Shown here piece by piece: positions 1 through 7,293 of a DNA stretch of 53,795 nt. The notes beneath the pieces were generated by a model. That model saw nothing but the letters and a program-made list of their open reading frames with translations. It was not told the DNA's origin and ran no database searches. The stretch covers positions 1 to 53,795 of the forward strand of contig NZ_KQ410747.1 of assembly GCF_001262505.1 (NCBI RefSeq). The letters run 5' to 3'. How positions within the stretch are numbered: the stretch's first letter is position 1; each line of letters opens with the position of its first letter. Source of the DNA: Shinella sp. SUS2. GTDB lineage: Bacteria; Pseudomonadota; Alphaproteobacteria; Rhizobiales; Rhizobiaceae. A program made the position numbers and the translations under genes.

Positions 1-111
1 GTGATCTTCATGGACCAGGGCCAGATCGTCGAGCAGAACTCGCCGGCCGAGTTCTTCGACAACCCGCAGCACGAGCGCACCAGGCTCTTCCTCAGCCAGA
101 TCCTCCACTAG
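1..111 (+). CDS. Amino-acid ABC transporter ATP-binding protein, C-terminal fragment
   Basis: The last 36 codons of a gene that begins before the window. The residues read VIFMDQGQIVEQNSP then AEFFDNPQHERTRLFLSQIL, which is the tail of polar amino-acid ABC ATPases of the GlnQ/HisP type: the strand after the H-loop, the 'G-x-I-V-E' turn, and the 'P-x-x-x-R-x-x-x-F-L' ending. It would power uptake of an amino acid or opine at the inner membrane. The substrate cannot be told from this piece. The next gene starts 36 bases downstream on the same strand, so the dehydrogenase that follows may act on the imported compound. Confidence 0.85.
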   Translation: MIFMDQGQIVEQNSPAEFFDNPQHERTRLFLSQILH

Positions 112-147
112 GAGTGCACCAAGACGCAGCTACAAAGGGGAGCACTC

Positions 148-1197
148 ATGCAAAGATACCGTTACACGGACCTGATGGATTTCTCCGCGCGGCTGCTCGA
201 ATGCGCAGGCCTTGCGCCCGAGTGCGCAGAGACGGTCGGCTCGCTGTTTCTCGAAGCCGACCTTCTGGGCTATTCGACCCATGGCATGCAGCGCCTGCCG
301 ACGAATGTCGAATGGCTGCTCAGTGGCGAGACACGGCGAGAGGGCGACCACACCGTCGTCAGCGCATCCCGAAGCAGCGAGGTCTGGGATGCCGCATTCC
401 TTCCCGGACCGTGGATCACGGCAAAGGCGGTGGACCGCGCCTGCGATATCGCGACGACCGAGGGGACCGGGACCCTGGTTGTCCGCCGGGCACAGCATAT
501 CGCCTGTCTTGCGAGCTATCTGGAACGGGCAACCCGACGCGGCATCATGGTGATGATCACCGCCAGCACGCCAACGGAAGCAGTCGTGGTGCCGCATGGC
601 GGATTGAGCCGCGTATTCTCCTGCAATCCGATCGCCGCCGGCATTCCCACCGATCGGGATCCCATTCTGATAGACACCACCGCGGCGATGTCCGCGCTGG
701 GGCCGCTGAACCGCAGCTACCGACTGGGGCAGACGCTGCCGGTTCCCCTGATCATTTCGCAGGATGGCAGGATTACCGGCGATCCCGCCGAGTTCGTCGA
801 AAGAGGCGGTGGCATTCTGCCCATCGGCGGCACGGAACAGGGCTACAAGGGCTTCAGCCTGGCCCTTCTTACCGAGGCGCTTTCCGGTGCATTGGGCGGG
901 TTTGGCCGGACTTCACAGAGCGGTGACAGCGAGGCGAACGGTGTCTTCGTGCAGGCTATCGATCCCGCCCATTTTTCCGGCCGCGCATCATTCGAGCGCG
1001 AGATGGGGCGGTTGGCCGCGCTATGCAGGGCAAGTGCGGTCGCTCCGGGGCACGACCCCGTGCGCATTCCGGGAGACCGTTCGCTCGCGCGCAAGCGTGA
1101 CCAGCTTGAGAACGGCGTGGGACTGATTGATACGATCGTCGATGATATCCTGCCTTGGGCGAACAAACTTGGCTGCCGCTTCCCCACGCCGATCTGA
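148..1197 (+). CDS. Ldh-family (malate/L-lactate-type) NAD(P)-dependent oxidoreductase
   Basis: A 349-residue protein of the Ldh_2 family, which includes ureidoglycolate dehydrogenase and delta1-piperideine/pyrroline-2-carboxylate reductases and uses a fold unlike classical LDH. Visible family signatures are YSTHGMQR near residue 43 (the S-H-G-x-x-R substrate motif), AQHIACLASYLERATRRG near 115, a CNPIAAGIP segment near 155, and GGTEQGYKGFSLALLTEAL near 232. The usual 'D-M-A-T-S' nucleotide-binding stretch reads IDTTAA here, a divergence from most members. An AGGGGAGC ribosome site precedes the ATG. It lies 36 bp behind an amino-acid ABC ATPase and probably shares its operon, which suggests reduction of a cyclic imino acid or oxidation of a 2-hydroxy acid. 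The substrate is unknown. Confidence 0.85.
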   Translation: MQRYRYTDLMDFSARLLECAGLAPECAETVGSLFLEADLLGYSTHGMQRLPTNVEWLLSGETRREGDHTVVSASRSSEVWDAAFLPGPWITAKAVDRACDIATTEGTGTLVVRRAQHIACLASYLERATRRGIMVMITASTPTEAVVVPHGGLSRVFSCNPIAAGIPTDRDPILIDTTAAMSALGPLNRSYRLGQTLPVPLIISQDGRITGDPAEFVERGGGILPIGGTEQGYKGFSLALLTEALSGALGGFGRTSQSGDSEANGVFVQAIDPAHFSGRASFEREMGRLAALCRASAVAPGHDPVRIPGDRSLARKRDQLENGVGLIDTIVDDILPWANKLGCRFPTPI

Positions 1198-1244
1198 ACT
1201 GCTTCCGCCCATCGAGACGGAAGCGCCCATCTTCTCATGCTCTG

Positions 1245-1300
1245 AAGTCAGTCAGCTTCATACCGAAGCTGACTGACTTTGGCGTTCTTTGTTTTCGTCT
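1245..1300. terminator. Bidirectional terminator between convergent genes
   Basis: A perfect 15-bp inverted repeat, 1245-1259 pairing with 1265-1279, closes a 5-base loop and is followed on the plus strand by a T-rich stretch (TTCTTTGTTTTC). It sits in the 144-bp gap between the Ldh-family gene (plus) and the tartrate-type dehydrogenase (minus), so it can end transcription from both. Confidence 0.8.
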
Positions 1301-1341
1301 GTCTTTTCGGGAAAACCGGGTTCCACTTTTCCTGGCAAACT

Positions 1342-2382
1342 CTAGTCGGTTGCGGCGAGGATGGCGGCCGCAATTGTCTCCGTCTTGTCCTTGCCGGGGC
1401 TGACGCCGATGCCCTGTGCTGTGGTGCGCTCGATGGCGGCCATGACGCGGCCGGCGGCGCCGTGCTCGCCGAGGTGATCCAGCATCATCGCACCGGACCA
1501 GACGGCGGCAATGGGATTGGCGATGCCGAGATGGGCGATATCCGGCGCGGAGCCGTGTACGGGCTCGAACATGGAGGGTGCGCTGCGATCAGGGTTGATG
1601 TTGGCGGAAGCGGCAAAGCCGAGGCCCCCCTGGATCGCCGCACCGAGATCGGTCAGGATATCGCCAAACAGGTTGGAGGCGACGACCACGTCGAGGCTTT
1701 CCGGTGCCATCACCATGCGCGCGGCCATGGCGTCGATGTGGTAGCTGGTGACCTCGATATCGGGATACTCGGCTGCAAGCTGCTGGGTGATCTCATCCCA
1801 GAATACCATTGAATATTTCTGCGCATTGGACTTGGTGACGGAGGCGAGCCTGCCTCGCCGTGCACGCGCCTGTTCGAAGCCGAAGCGCAAGATGCGCTCA
1901 ACGCCCGCGCGTGTGAAGATGGAGGTTTCCACAGCCACTTCGTCCATCGTGCCCTGGTGGACACGCCCGCCCGCGCCTGAATATTCCCCTTCCGTATTTT
2001 CGCGGATGCAGAGGATGTCGAAGCCCTCCGCACGCAGCGGGCCTTCGACGCCCGGCAGCAGGCGATGCGGACGTATATTGGCATATTGCACGAAAGCCTT
2101 GCGGATCGGCAGCAGCAAACCATGCAGCGAAACGGAATCGGGAACCTTGGCCGGCCAGCCGACCGCACCGAGCAGGATGGCGTCGAAGGCGCGCAACGTC
2201 TCGATACCGTCCTCCGGCATCATCATGCCGTTTTCCTCGTAAAAGGCGCACGACCACGGGAAGGTCGTGCCCGAGAGCTTGAAATCGCGGGCGGCCGCCT
2301 TTTCGAGAACCGCCCAGGCGGCCTCGGTGACTGCCGTGCCGATGCCGTCGCCGGGAACGAGCGCGATTGAATAGGTCTTCAT
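1342..2382 (-). CDS. Tartrate/D-malate dehydrogenase (isocitrate/isopropylmalate dehydrogenase family)
   Basis: A 346-residue beta-decarboxylating dehydrogenase. The N-terminus KTYSIALVPGDGIGTAV is the family start. LGAVGWP and the loop around SVSLHGLLLPIRKAF, then YANIRPHR and RENTEGEYSGAGGR, mark the tartrate/D-malate branch. SNLFGDILTDL carries the metal-binding aspartates, and EPVHGSAPDIA with IANPIAAVWSGAMML is the NAD-binding part. Likely reaction: oxidation of meso- or (+)-tartrate, or oxidative decarboxylation of D-malate to pyruvate, with NAD and Mn/Mg. The ATG at 2382 has a GGAGAG ribosome site; an open frame continues 32 codons upstream but runs through the terminator of the upstream gene. 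It lies behind the aminotransferase but is separated from it by a strong terminator, so it is probably transcribed mostly on its own. Confidence 0.87.
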   Translation of the reverse strand: MKTYSIALVPGDGIGTAVTEAAWAVLEKAAARDFKLSGTTFPWSCAFYEENGMMMPEDGIETLRAFDAILLGAVGWPAKVPDSVSLHGLLLPIRKAFVQYANIRPHRLLPGVEGPLRAEGFDILCIRENTEGEYSGAGGRVHQGTMDEVAVETSIFTRAGVERILRFGFEQARARRGRLASVTKSNAQKYSMVFWDEITQQLAAEYPDIEVTSYHIDAMAARMVMAPESLDVVVASNLFGDILTDLGAAIQGGLGFAASANINPDRSAPSMFEPVHGSAPDIAHLGIANPIAAVWSGAMMLDHLGEHGAAGRVMAAIERTTAQGIGVSPGKDKTETIAAAILAATD

Positions 2383-2413
2383 GGGATGGCTCTCCAGGTG
2401 TTGCGGATGGCGC

Positions 2414-2451
2414 GAAAAAGGGCGCCGTCGCGGAGACGGCGCTCTTTTTTT
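2414..2451 (-). terminator. Rho-independent terminator after the aminotransferase gene
   Basis: GCGCCGTC at 2422-2429 pairs with GACGGCGC at 2435-2442 around a 5-base loop. It is flanked by five A's on the left and a run of seven T's on the right, so it is intrinsic on both strands. It begins 3 bases after the stop of the minus-strand aminotransferase gene, whose transcript it should end. Confidence 0.85.
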
Positions 2452-2453
2452 GT

Positions 2454-3839
2454 TCAATTCAGACCTTCGGTGGCGCACCAGTGTGCGGTGTCGTCGAGGG
2501 CCTTGCGCAGGCGGTTCACGGTCTCGTTCACCTGCTCTTCGTTGATGATGAGCGGCGGGCAGAGCGCGACGACGTCGCCGATCGCGCGCACGACAAGGCC
2601 GTGGTCATGCCCGGCCGCAAAGGCGCGTGCGCCTGCTTTGCCGGCAGCAGCGAAGGGGCGGCGCGTTTCCTTGTCCGCCACCATCTCGATGCCGGCGATA
2701 AGACCGGCGCCACGCACTTCGCCAACCAGTGGATGATCGGCGAGCTCAGCCAGACGCGTCTGGAAGATGTCACCAACGCGGGCAGCGTTGCCGATGAGAT
2801 CGCGCTCTTCGATAATCTTGAGGTTTTCCAGGCCGACGGCAGTTGCGACCGGATGGCCGGAGGCGGTGAAGCCGTGGCCGAAGGTACCGATCTTTGCCGT
2901 GTTGTCGGCAATCGCATTATAGACCGCTTCGGTGAAGACGATGGCGGCAAGCGGCATGTAGGATGAGGTCAGCTGCTTGGACATGACCATGATATCCGGC
3001 GTGAAGCCGTAATATTCACAGCCGAAGGTTTTGCCGAGGCGGCCGAAGCCGCAGATCACTTCGTCGGCGACGAGCAGGATATCATACTTGCGGCACAGCG
3101 CTTCGATGCCCTTCCAGTAGCCGGCCGGCGGCGGCATGACACCGCCCGCCGCCATCAGCGGCTCGCCGATGAAGGCGGCTATGGTCTCCGGGCCTTCCTC
3201 GAGAATGACGGCTTCCGCTTCGGCGATCAGGCGTGCGGCGAACTCCGCCTCGGTCTCGCCCGGGAGGCCGAAGCGATAGTGGTGCGGGCAGGTCAGGTGG
3301 CGGACCGGAATCGCCGGCAGGTCGAAATCGCGATGGTTGTTCGGCAGGCCCGTCAAGCTGCCGGCGGCGACCGTGATGCCGTGATAGCCGCGGGTGCGCG
3401 CCAGGAACTTCTTTTTCTGCGGCCGGCCAAGTGCGTTGTTCATGTACCACACCATCTTGATCATGGTGTCGTTGGCTTCCGAGCCGGAGCTGGTGAAGAA
3501 GACGCGGGTGAGGGGCTCCGGCGTCATCTCGACGATTTTCTCCGACAGCCGGATAGAGGGCTCGTGCGACTTGTGGCTGAAGGTGTGGTAGTAGGGCAAC
3601 TTGGCCATCTGATCTGCCGCGGCCTTCACCAGGCGGGGTTCGTCGAAACCGATGGCGACCGACCAGAGGCCTGCGAGGCCTTCGATATATTCCTTGCCGG
3701 CGTCGTCATAGATGTAGATGCCCTTGCCGTGGTCGACGATCATCGGGCCCTGGCGCTCGTGAGCGCGGGCATCCGTATAGGGATGCAGGGTCGTCGTGAT
3801 GTCCGCATGGGCGAGGGAATTGGAGAGCTTGCCGCTCAT
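2454..3839 (-). CDS. Class III (omega) aminotransferase, PLP-dependent
   Basis: A 461-residue fold-type I aminotransferase of the AT-III class, resembling omega-amine:pyruvate transaminases and beta-alanine or polyamine transaminases. Visible parts: SGSEAND (118-124) for the cofactor phosphate, YHG (152-154) stacking on PLP, VADEVICGFGR with Asp259 contacting the pyridine nitrogen, and MSKQLTSSYMPL with Lys288 as the Schiff-base lysine. It would move an amino group from an amine or beta/omega-amino acid to pyruvate or a similar keto acid in the cytoplasm. The ATG at 3839 has a strong AAGGAGG site 7-8 bases upstream. The divergent GntR-family gene is the likely regulator. The exact amine donor cannot be read from sequence. 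Confidence 0.88.
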   Translation of the reverse strand: MSGKLSNSLAHADITTTLHPYTDARAHERQGPMIVDHGKGIYIYDDAGKEYIEGLAGLWSVAIGFDEPRLVKAAADQMAKLPYYHTFSHKSHEPSIRLSEKIVEMTPEPLTRVFFTSSGSEANDTMIKMVWYMNNALGRPQKKKFLARTRGYHGITVAAGSLTGLPNNHRDFDLPAIPVRHLTCPHHYRFGLPGETEAEFAARLIAEAEAVILEEGPETIAAFIGEPLMAAGGVMPPPAGYWKGIEALCRKYDILLVADEVICGFGRLGKTFGCEYYGFTPDIMVMSKQLTSSYMPLAAIVFTEAVYNAIADNTAKIGTFGHGFTASGHPVATAVGLENLKIIEERDLIGNAARVGDIFQTRLAELADHPLVGEVRGAGLIAGIEMVADKETRRPFAAAGKAGARAFAAGHDHGLVVRAIGDVVALCPPLIINEEQVNETVNRLRKALDDTAHWCATEGLN

Positions 3840-4280
3840 AGTCTGTTCCTCCTTGGGGCTTGGCCGCAAATGGCGGAGCCCTGGCGGCGAAACAACGCCG
3901 CCGCCGCTTGCATGTTTGTGCTGGTATCCTTGCAGATGACCGTTCGGAAAACCGGAGGCGGCGCGACAGGCGCCCGCCTCCGGCGATGGTGACAACACGC
4001 CCCGTCGCATCCTGGAACGCGCCGGAATCGACCCGGTACGGTCACGTCGCCGGATGAGGCGGGGGTGAACTCGACAGAATCGGCCCGGGCGCACCAACAC
4101 GTCGTCACCGCGCGGGTGAAGCTTCTCGGGTGGACCCTTATGGCCGGGCTGCTTCCGGTTGAGGAGAGCGAGCTGAATTTCCGTCTAGTGTTATAACAAA
4201 AATACCATGCCCTGCCATGTTTTTCGTGTCAAGCCGTGTGTTTGATGTTATGACGGGCCACGCACACAGGGAGAGCCTAT
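3840..4280. other. 441-bp divergent control region between aminotransferase and GntR genes
   Basis: No convincing gene lies here. The right part (about 4180-4260) is AT-richer than its surroundings and holds the two GntR-operator-like motifs listed separately. The left 300 bases are GC-rich and on the minus strand would be the long leader of the aminotransferase transcript, if transcription starts near the operator. Confidence 0.5.
4189..4254. promoter_or_regulatory. Candidate GntR-family operator pair
   Basis: TGTTATAACA at 4189-4198 is a perfect 10-bp palindrome. A near copy, TGTTATGAC, lies at 4246-4254, 57 bp away and 27 bp before the GntR start codon. Short G-T-n-n-A-C palindromes are the usual targets of FCD-type GntR regulators, and the location between the divergent regulator and its presumed target fits autoregulation plus control of the aminotransferase. 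Assignment is by inference. Confidence 0.45.
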
Positions 4281-4955
4281 TTGACACGTGGTGAAGCACC
4301 CTTCGGTGGGGCGAACGCGCCGGAACTGTCTCCAGTATCGCGGGACATGCTGCACGAGCAGATTTACGAGATGCTGAAGCGCAACCTCATGATGGGACGT
4401 TTCACCCCCGGACAGAAGCTTCCCCTGCGCGGACTGGCAAAAAGCCTCGGCACCAGTCTGATGCCGGTTCGCGATGCACTCCAGCGGCTGGAAAGTGTCG
4501 GAAGTGTCGTCTCGACGCCCAACAGAACGATGATGGTGCCGATCTTCACCACCAAACAATTGCAGGATATCCGCACCCTGCGCTCGATCCTCGAAAGCGC
4601 CGCGCTCGAACTGGCCGTGGTCAACCGAACGGATGAAGAGCTTGAAAAGTTGAAAGCCCACGTCGCCGATATTTGTAGCTCGGCGGAAGTTGACGATCTC
4701 GATCTTTTTCTCGAAGCCAACTACCACTTCCACATGCTGATTGCCGAAATGAGCCGGCTGTCCTTCATCGGCCAGCTTCTGGAGCCGCTGTGGATGCATA
4801 TCGGCCCGTCAGTCCGTCACTCGGTGCCCAACAAGACGCTTTTCTACAGCTCGGCGCAGAACCACAAGGATGTTTACGACGCGATCGTTGCCGGGGATGC
4901 CAAGGCCGCCAACGCGGCGCTGCAGAGGGATATTTCCGAAGGCTACAACTTCTAA
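4281..4955 (+). CDS. GntR family transcriptional regulator, FCD (FadR) subfamily
   Basis: A 224-residue regulator. Residues 20-85 form the winged helix: LHEQIYEMLKRNLMMGRFTPG, then LPLRGLAKSLGTSLMPVRDALQRLES, which is the typical GntR 'L-x-x-S-x-x-P-V-R-x-A-L-x-R-L' region. Residues 95-220 are the all-helical FCD effector domain with the metal-ligand pattern of LFLEANYHFHMLI (Asp/His), a later HIGPSVRH, and AQNHKDVYDAIVAGDA. FCD regulators usually bind a carboxylated metabolite and repress a divergent catabolic operon. The start is TTG at 4281 with GGGAGAG 6 bases upstream. It is divergent from the class III aminotransferase, the expected target. Confidence 0.87.
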   Translation: MTRGEAPFGGANAPELSPVSRDMLHEQIYEMLKRNLMMGRFTPGQKLPLRGLAKSLGTSLMPVRDALQRLESVGSVVSTPNRTMMVPIFTTKQLQDIRTLRSILESAALELAVVNRTDEELEKLKAHVADICSSAEVDDLDLFLEANYHFHMLIAEMSRLSFIGQLLEPLWMHIGPSVRHSVPNKTLFYSSAQNHKDVYDAIVAGDAKAANAALQRDISEGYNF

Positions 4956-4995
4956 AATACTTTTCAGCCGATTGGCTATGTGAGTGCAGGTAAGC

Positions 4996-5033
4996 GAGAT
5001 GGCGCCACAGGCTTGGTGGTGGCTCTCCATCTC
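4996..5033 (+). terminator. Terminator-like stem-loop after the GntR gene
   Basis: GAGATGG at 4996-5002 pairs with CCATCTC at 5027-5033, and inside it GCCAC at 5004-5008 pairs with GTGGC at 5019-5023, leaving a 10-base loop. There is no T-run after it, so intrinsic termination is uncertain; it could also protect the 3' end of the message. Confidence 0.4.
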
Positions 5034-5330
5034 TAGACGCTGACAAGGCGCCGGGGCGGATTTCATCTTTACGCCGCCGATCCCGGCGTTCGGCTGGGGC
5101 CGCCGTCGACCGTTCTTCCACCAGTTGGGAATGGTCCCCGCCGATGGCCTTTCCAACATCACCGCATGGAGGCAGTCATGCGGCAAATCGGTTATTTCCA
5201 TTCTGCTGCATCCGGCTTCGCCAGGCAATTCGCCACGCCCAGTGCAGGGTGAGGACTACGGCACTTGCTCCGCACGGAGGGAGGTTGCCGGACTGGATGA
5301 GCGCGAAATTGGTCTGGCTCGGCTTTCCAA

Positions 5331-5355
5331 ATTGGTGGGATCTATCCCATCCAAT
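5331..5355. promoter_or_regulatory. Inverted repeat upstream of the GNAT gene
   Basis: ATTGGTGGGAT and ATCCCATCCAAT face each other across two bases. They match fully apart from one inserted base. The site lies about 70 bp before the GNAT start, a fitting position for an operator or a leader hairpin. No known regulator consensus was recognised. Confidence 0.3.
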
Positions 5356-5421
5356 CTTGGTAAGACGCTCTGGAAAATTCCGGCGTAAACGCCGTGTTGA
5401 CAGAGACAGGAAGACTTATCG

Positions 5422-5916
5422 ATGACCGAACCGACCAACCTAAAGTGCCAAACCGTGAGCGCAGCTACATCAGAGCCGGTTGAAATCCGCGCGGTGGCGC
5501 CGATGGATGAAGCGGCCTGGAGAAAGCTCTATCGGGCTTACGCGGCCTTCTACAGGGTGCCGATGACGGAAAATGTTCTCGACCGGACATGGGCCTGGCT
5601 GCGTGACCCGGCGCACCCGCTCGAAGGGCTTGTGGCCGTGACGGGTGAACTCGTCGTCGGCTTTGCACATTACTGGCCACAGCCGAGACCGTTGCTTGGG
5701 CGGGATGCCGGGTTCTTGGACGATCTTTTCGTGGACCCGTCACAGCGCAGTCGGGGTATCGGGCGTCTGCTTCTCGAGGCGCTGAACGAAACGTCCCGCG
5801 CGCGCGACTGGGCGATGCTGAGCTGGGTAACAGCGCAGGACAATGCGACAGCGCGCCGACTGTATGACGACGTCGCAAAGGCGGCGAACTGGGTTACTTA
5901 TGAACTGACGCCCTGA
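5422..5916 (+). CDS. GNAT family N-acetyltransferase
   Basis: A 164-residue single-domain acyltransferase. An N-terminal tail of about 20 residues precedes the fold. Strand 4 and the acetyl-CoA pyrophosphate loop are seen in FLDDLFVDPSQRSRGIGRLLLEAL (about 96-119), with the R/Q-x-x-G-x-G signature in QRSRGIG. The segment after it (MLSWVTAQDNATARRLYDDV) is motif B, where N-x-x-A-x-x-L-Y helps bind CoA. Such proteins acetylate an amine of a small molecule, antibiotic or protein; the acceptor is not identifiable here. An AGGAAG site precedes the ATG by about 8 bases. It appears to be transcribed alone. Confidence 0.85.
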   Translation: MTEPTNLKCQTVSAATSEPVEIRAVAPMDEAAWRKLYRAYAAFYRVPMTENVLDRTWAWLRDPAHPLEGLVAVTGELVVGFAHYWPQPRPLLGRDAGFLDDLFVDPSQRSRGIGRLLLEALNETSRARDWAMLSWVTAQDNATARRLYDDVAKAANWVTYELTP

Positions 5917-6056
5917 TCCGGCCATTGTCTGTGGCCTGCCTCACCCGTTACAGGCAACGATGCGCCCAGTTTTCAGGAAAGGCTACGCCTTGAGAAACGG
6001 TGAATGGCGAATCTCCCTAGAAGGCAATATTCCGCCCTGCCACTAGCAAATGGCAG

Positions 6057-6098
6057 AACCGGGTGTTCTGAAGATTTTGAGCTTCAGAACACCCGGTT
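6057..6098. terminator. Perfect 17-bp stem-loop between the GNAT and secreted-protein genes
   Basis: AACCGGGTGTTCTGAAG at 6057-6073 pairs without mismatch with its complement at 6082-6098 across an 8-base A/T-rich loop. Only three T's follow, so this is not a textbook intrinsic terminator, but the stem is very stable and lies 141 bases after the GNAT stop. It could be a terminator, an mRNA-end protector or a copy of a dispersed palindromic repeat. Confidence 0.5.
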
Positions 6099-6158
6099 TG
6101 AGAGGCGCAAGAGTGTAATTTAAAGCAAGCCAGAAACAAAACAATCGAGGATCAAGAA

Positions 6159-6521
6159 TTGAAAGTAATGACAAGAAGCGTATTTGCCGGCGTTATCATG
6201 CTTGTTTCAGGTTCCGACGCCTTCGCCGCGCCGACATACCTGACCTGTGAGTTTGCGGACCCGACGGGAGAACCTCAGGTGTTCAATTTCGCTCTCGACG
6301 AATCCGCCAGGACATTCGGCGTCTATGTCCCGGCTTCTGGAAGCCAGAGAACCGCGGAGGGTACGTTTGCCGATGGAAAAGCCAGCCTGAATGAGGGGGC
6401 TGTTGCATGGGAAATCGATCTCGCAAAGGGCGTTGTCATTCGCGACAAGCGCATGGTTGGCGAGAAGGACAGTGGCACTTGCAAAACGATTTCAGCGGAA
6501 CAAAGCGGCTTTGACGAGTAA
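6159..6521 (+). CDS. Small secreted hypothetical protein
   Basis: A 120-residue protein I cannot place in a family. It begins with a clear Sec signal peptide (basic start, hydrophobic VFAGVIMLVSG, cleavage likely after DAFA at about residue 23). The mature part has two cysteines, in YLTCEF and GTCKT, that could form a disulfide in the periplasm. The pattern of alternating polar and hydrophobic residues suggests a small beta-rich domain. I chose the TTG at 6159 because GAGG stands 8 bases before it; the ATG at 6168 is the alternative and keeps the signal peptide. Local base composition is less GC-rich than the neighbours, consistent with transfer. Confidence 0.6.
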   Translation: MKVMTRSVFAGVIMLVSGSDAFAAPTYLTCEFADPTGEPQVFNFALDESARTFGVYVPASGSQRTAEGTFADGKASLNEGAVAWEIDLAKGVVIRDKRMVGEKDSGTCKTISAEQSGFDE

Positions 6522-6602
6522 TTCTTCGCCTCGCCCGGCAGTTTTTTGGGCTGCATGCGAAGATGACAACAGATAAACAGCCCAATTAATCCGAGAACAT
6601 AA

Positions 6603-7130
6603 ATGGAATCTGAACTGAAACTCTACCAGAAAAAGCAAAAGCTCATGCTGGGAGGCCTTGGTGTCGCCGCGCTGCTTACTGCTCTGGTAGTCGTTCTGAT
6701 AAGTGGTCCCGATCCGAGCTCGGTTTTTGGGCCACTGCGGGTTCCCGCGATCTTCTATCCCCTGGGGCTCGCGGGTCTAGCGCTCACACTCTATCTTTTG
6801 CGGTTTGTGATCGCCAGTCTGCGCAATCCAGTACCGAGGGTGATCTTGTCTGCACATGGTGTCACTGTTGACGGCTTTTCCGGACGCTTTCGTGCTCCAT
6901 GGGAAGAGATCAAAGGCTACACCGTGAACAGCCAATCCACCTATGTGCTGCATCTCAAGGATGCCCAGGCGTTTCTTGAAAGGATACCGCCTGGCCGAGC
7001 CAAGGAAACCGCTCGGGCATTGGTGGGAATGTTCGGTAGCCCTTTGCTGATCGAAACCAAGATGCTCGACGTCGAGACCGACACGATCGAGGCGTTCCTT
7101 GGAAAGTATACTCAGGAACTGGGGACTTGA
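6603..7130 (+). CDS. STM3941-like small inner-membrane protein
   Basis: A 175-residue protein with two transmembrane helices close to the N-terminus (about residues 15-34 and 48-70) and a soluble remainder. The segment PRVILSAHGVTVDGFSGRFRAPWEEIKGYTV has the look of the PH-like STM3941 family, in which 'I-x-G-V' and 'W-x-E-I' mark the first strands. These proteins have no established function. It sits between a small secreted protein and a YiiG-like protein, each with its own spacing of 80-160 bases. Family placement rests on pattern recognition only. Confidence 0.6.
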   Translation: MESELKLYQKKQKLMLGGLGVAALLTALVVVLISGPDPSSVFGPLRVPAIFYPLGLAGLALTLYLLRFVIASLRNPVPRVILSAHGVTVDGFSGRFRAPWEEIKGYTVNSQSTYVLHLKDAQAFLERIPPGRAKETARALVGMFGSPLLIETKMLDVETDTIEAFLGKYTQELGT

Positions 7131-7189
7131 TCGGGAAACGGGCTTGCCTTTTGCGAGAATTATGGAAGGTACGGAGTCAAACAAGGTGC

Positions 7190-7246
7190 CTGCCGGCACC
7201 GGCAGTAGTTCTCATCAACAATGGCTTGCCCGAGAGGGCATGCCAT
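7190..7246 (+). terminator. Two consecutive stem-loops before the YiiG-like gene
   Basis: CTGCCGG and CCGGCAG pair at 7190-7205, and ATGGC-T-TGCCC pairs with GGGCA-T-GCCAT at 7221-7246 around a GAGA tetraloop (one T:T mismatch). They lie 60-115 bases after the STM3941-like gene and 48 bases before the next start. The second is the better terminator candidate, although the T-run is weak. Confidence 0.45.
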
Positions 7247-7293
7247 TTATGCGTCGGTAGTGGTGCCGATGATTGTTGCATACAGGGTACGAA

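Larger units (their letters stand above)
4956..5421. other. 466-bp gap with two stem-loops, no convincing gene
   Basis: Short open frames in this gap show no recognisable protein motif and no good ribosome site. What it holds is structure. At 4996-5033 there is a two-part hairpin (7 bp, then a small internal loop, then 5 bp), 40 bases after the GntR stop and probably a terminator without a T-tract. At 5331-5355 there is an interrupted inverted repeat upstream of the GNAT gene. Confidence 0.5.

Noticed and set aside
5125..5388. An 87-codon plus-strand frame before the GNAT gene
   Set aside because: It crosses the inverted repeat at 5331-5355, has no ribosome site and no motif.
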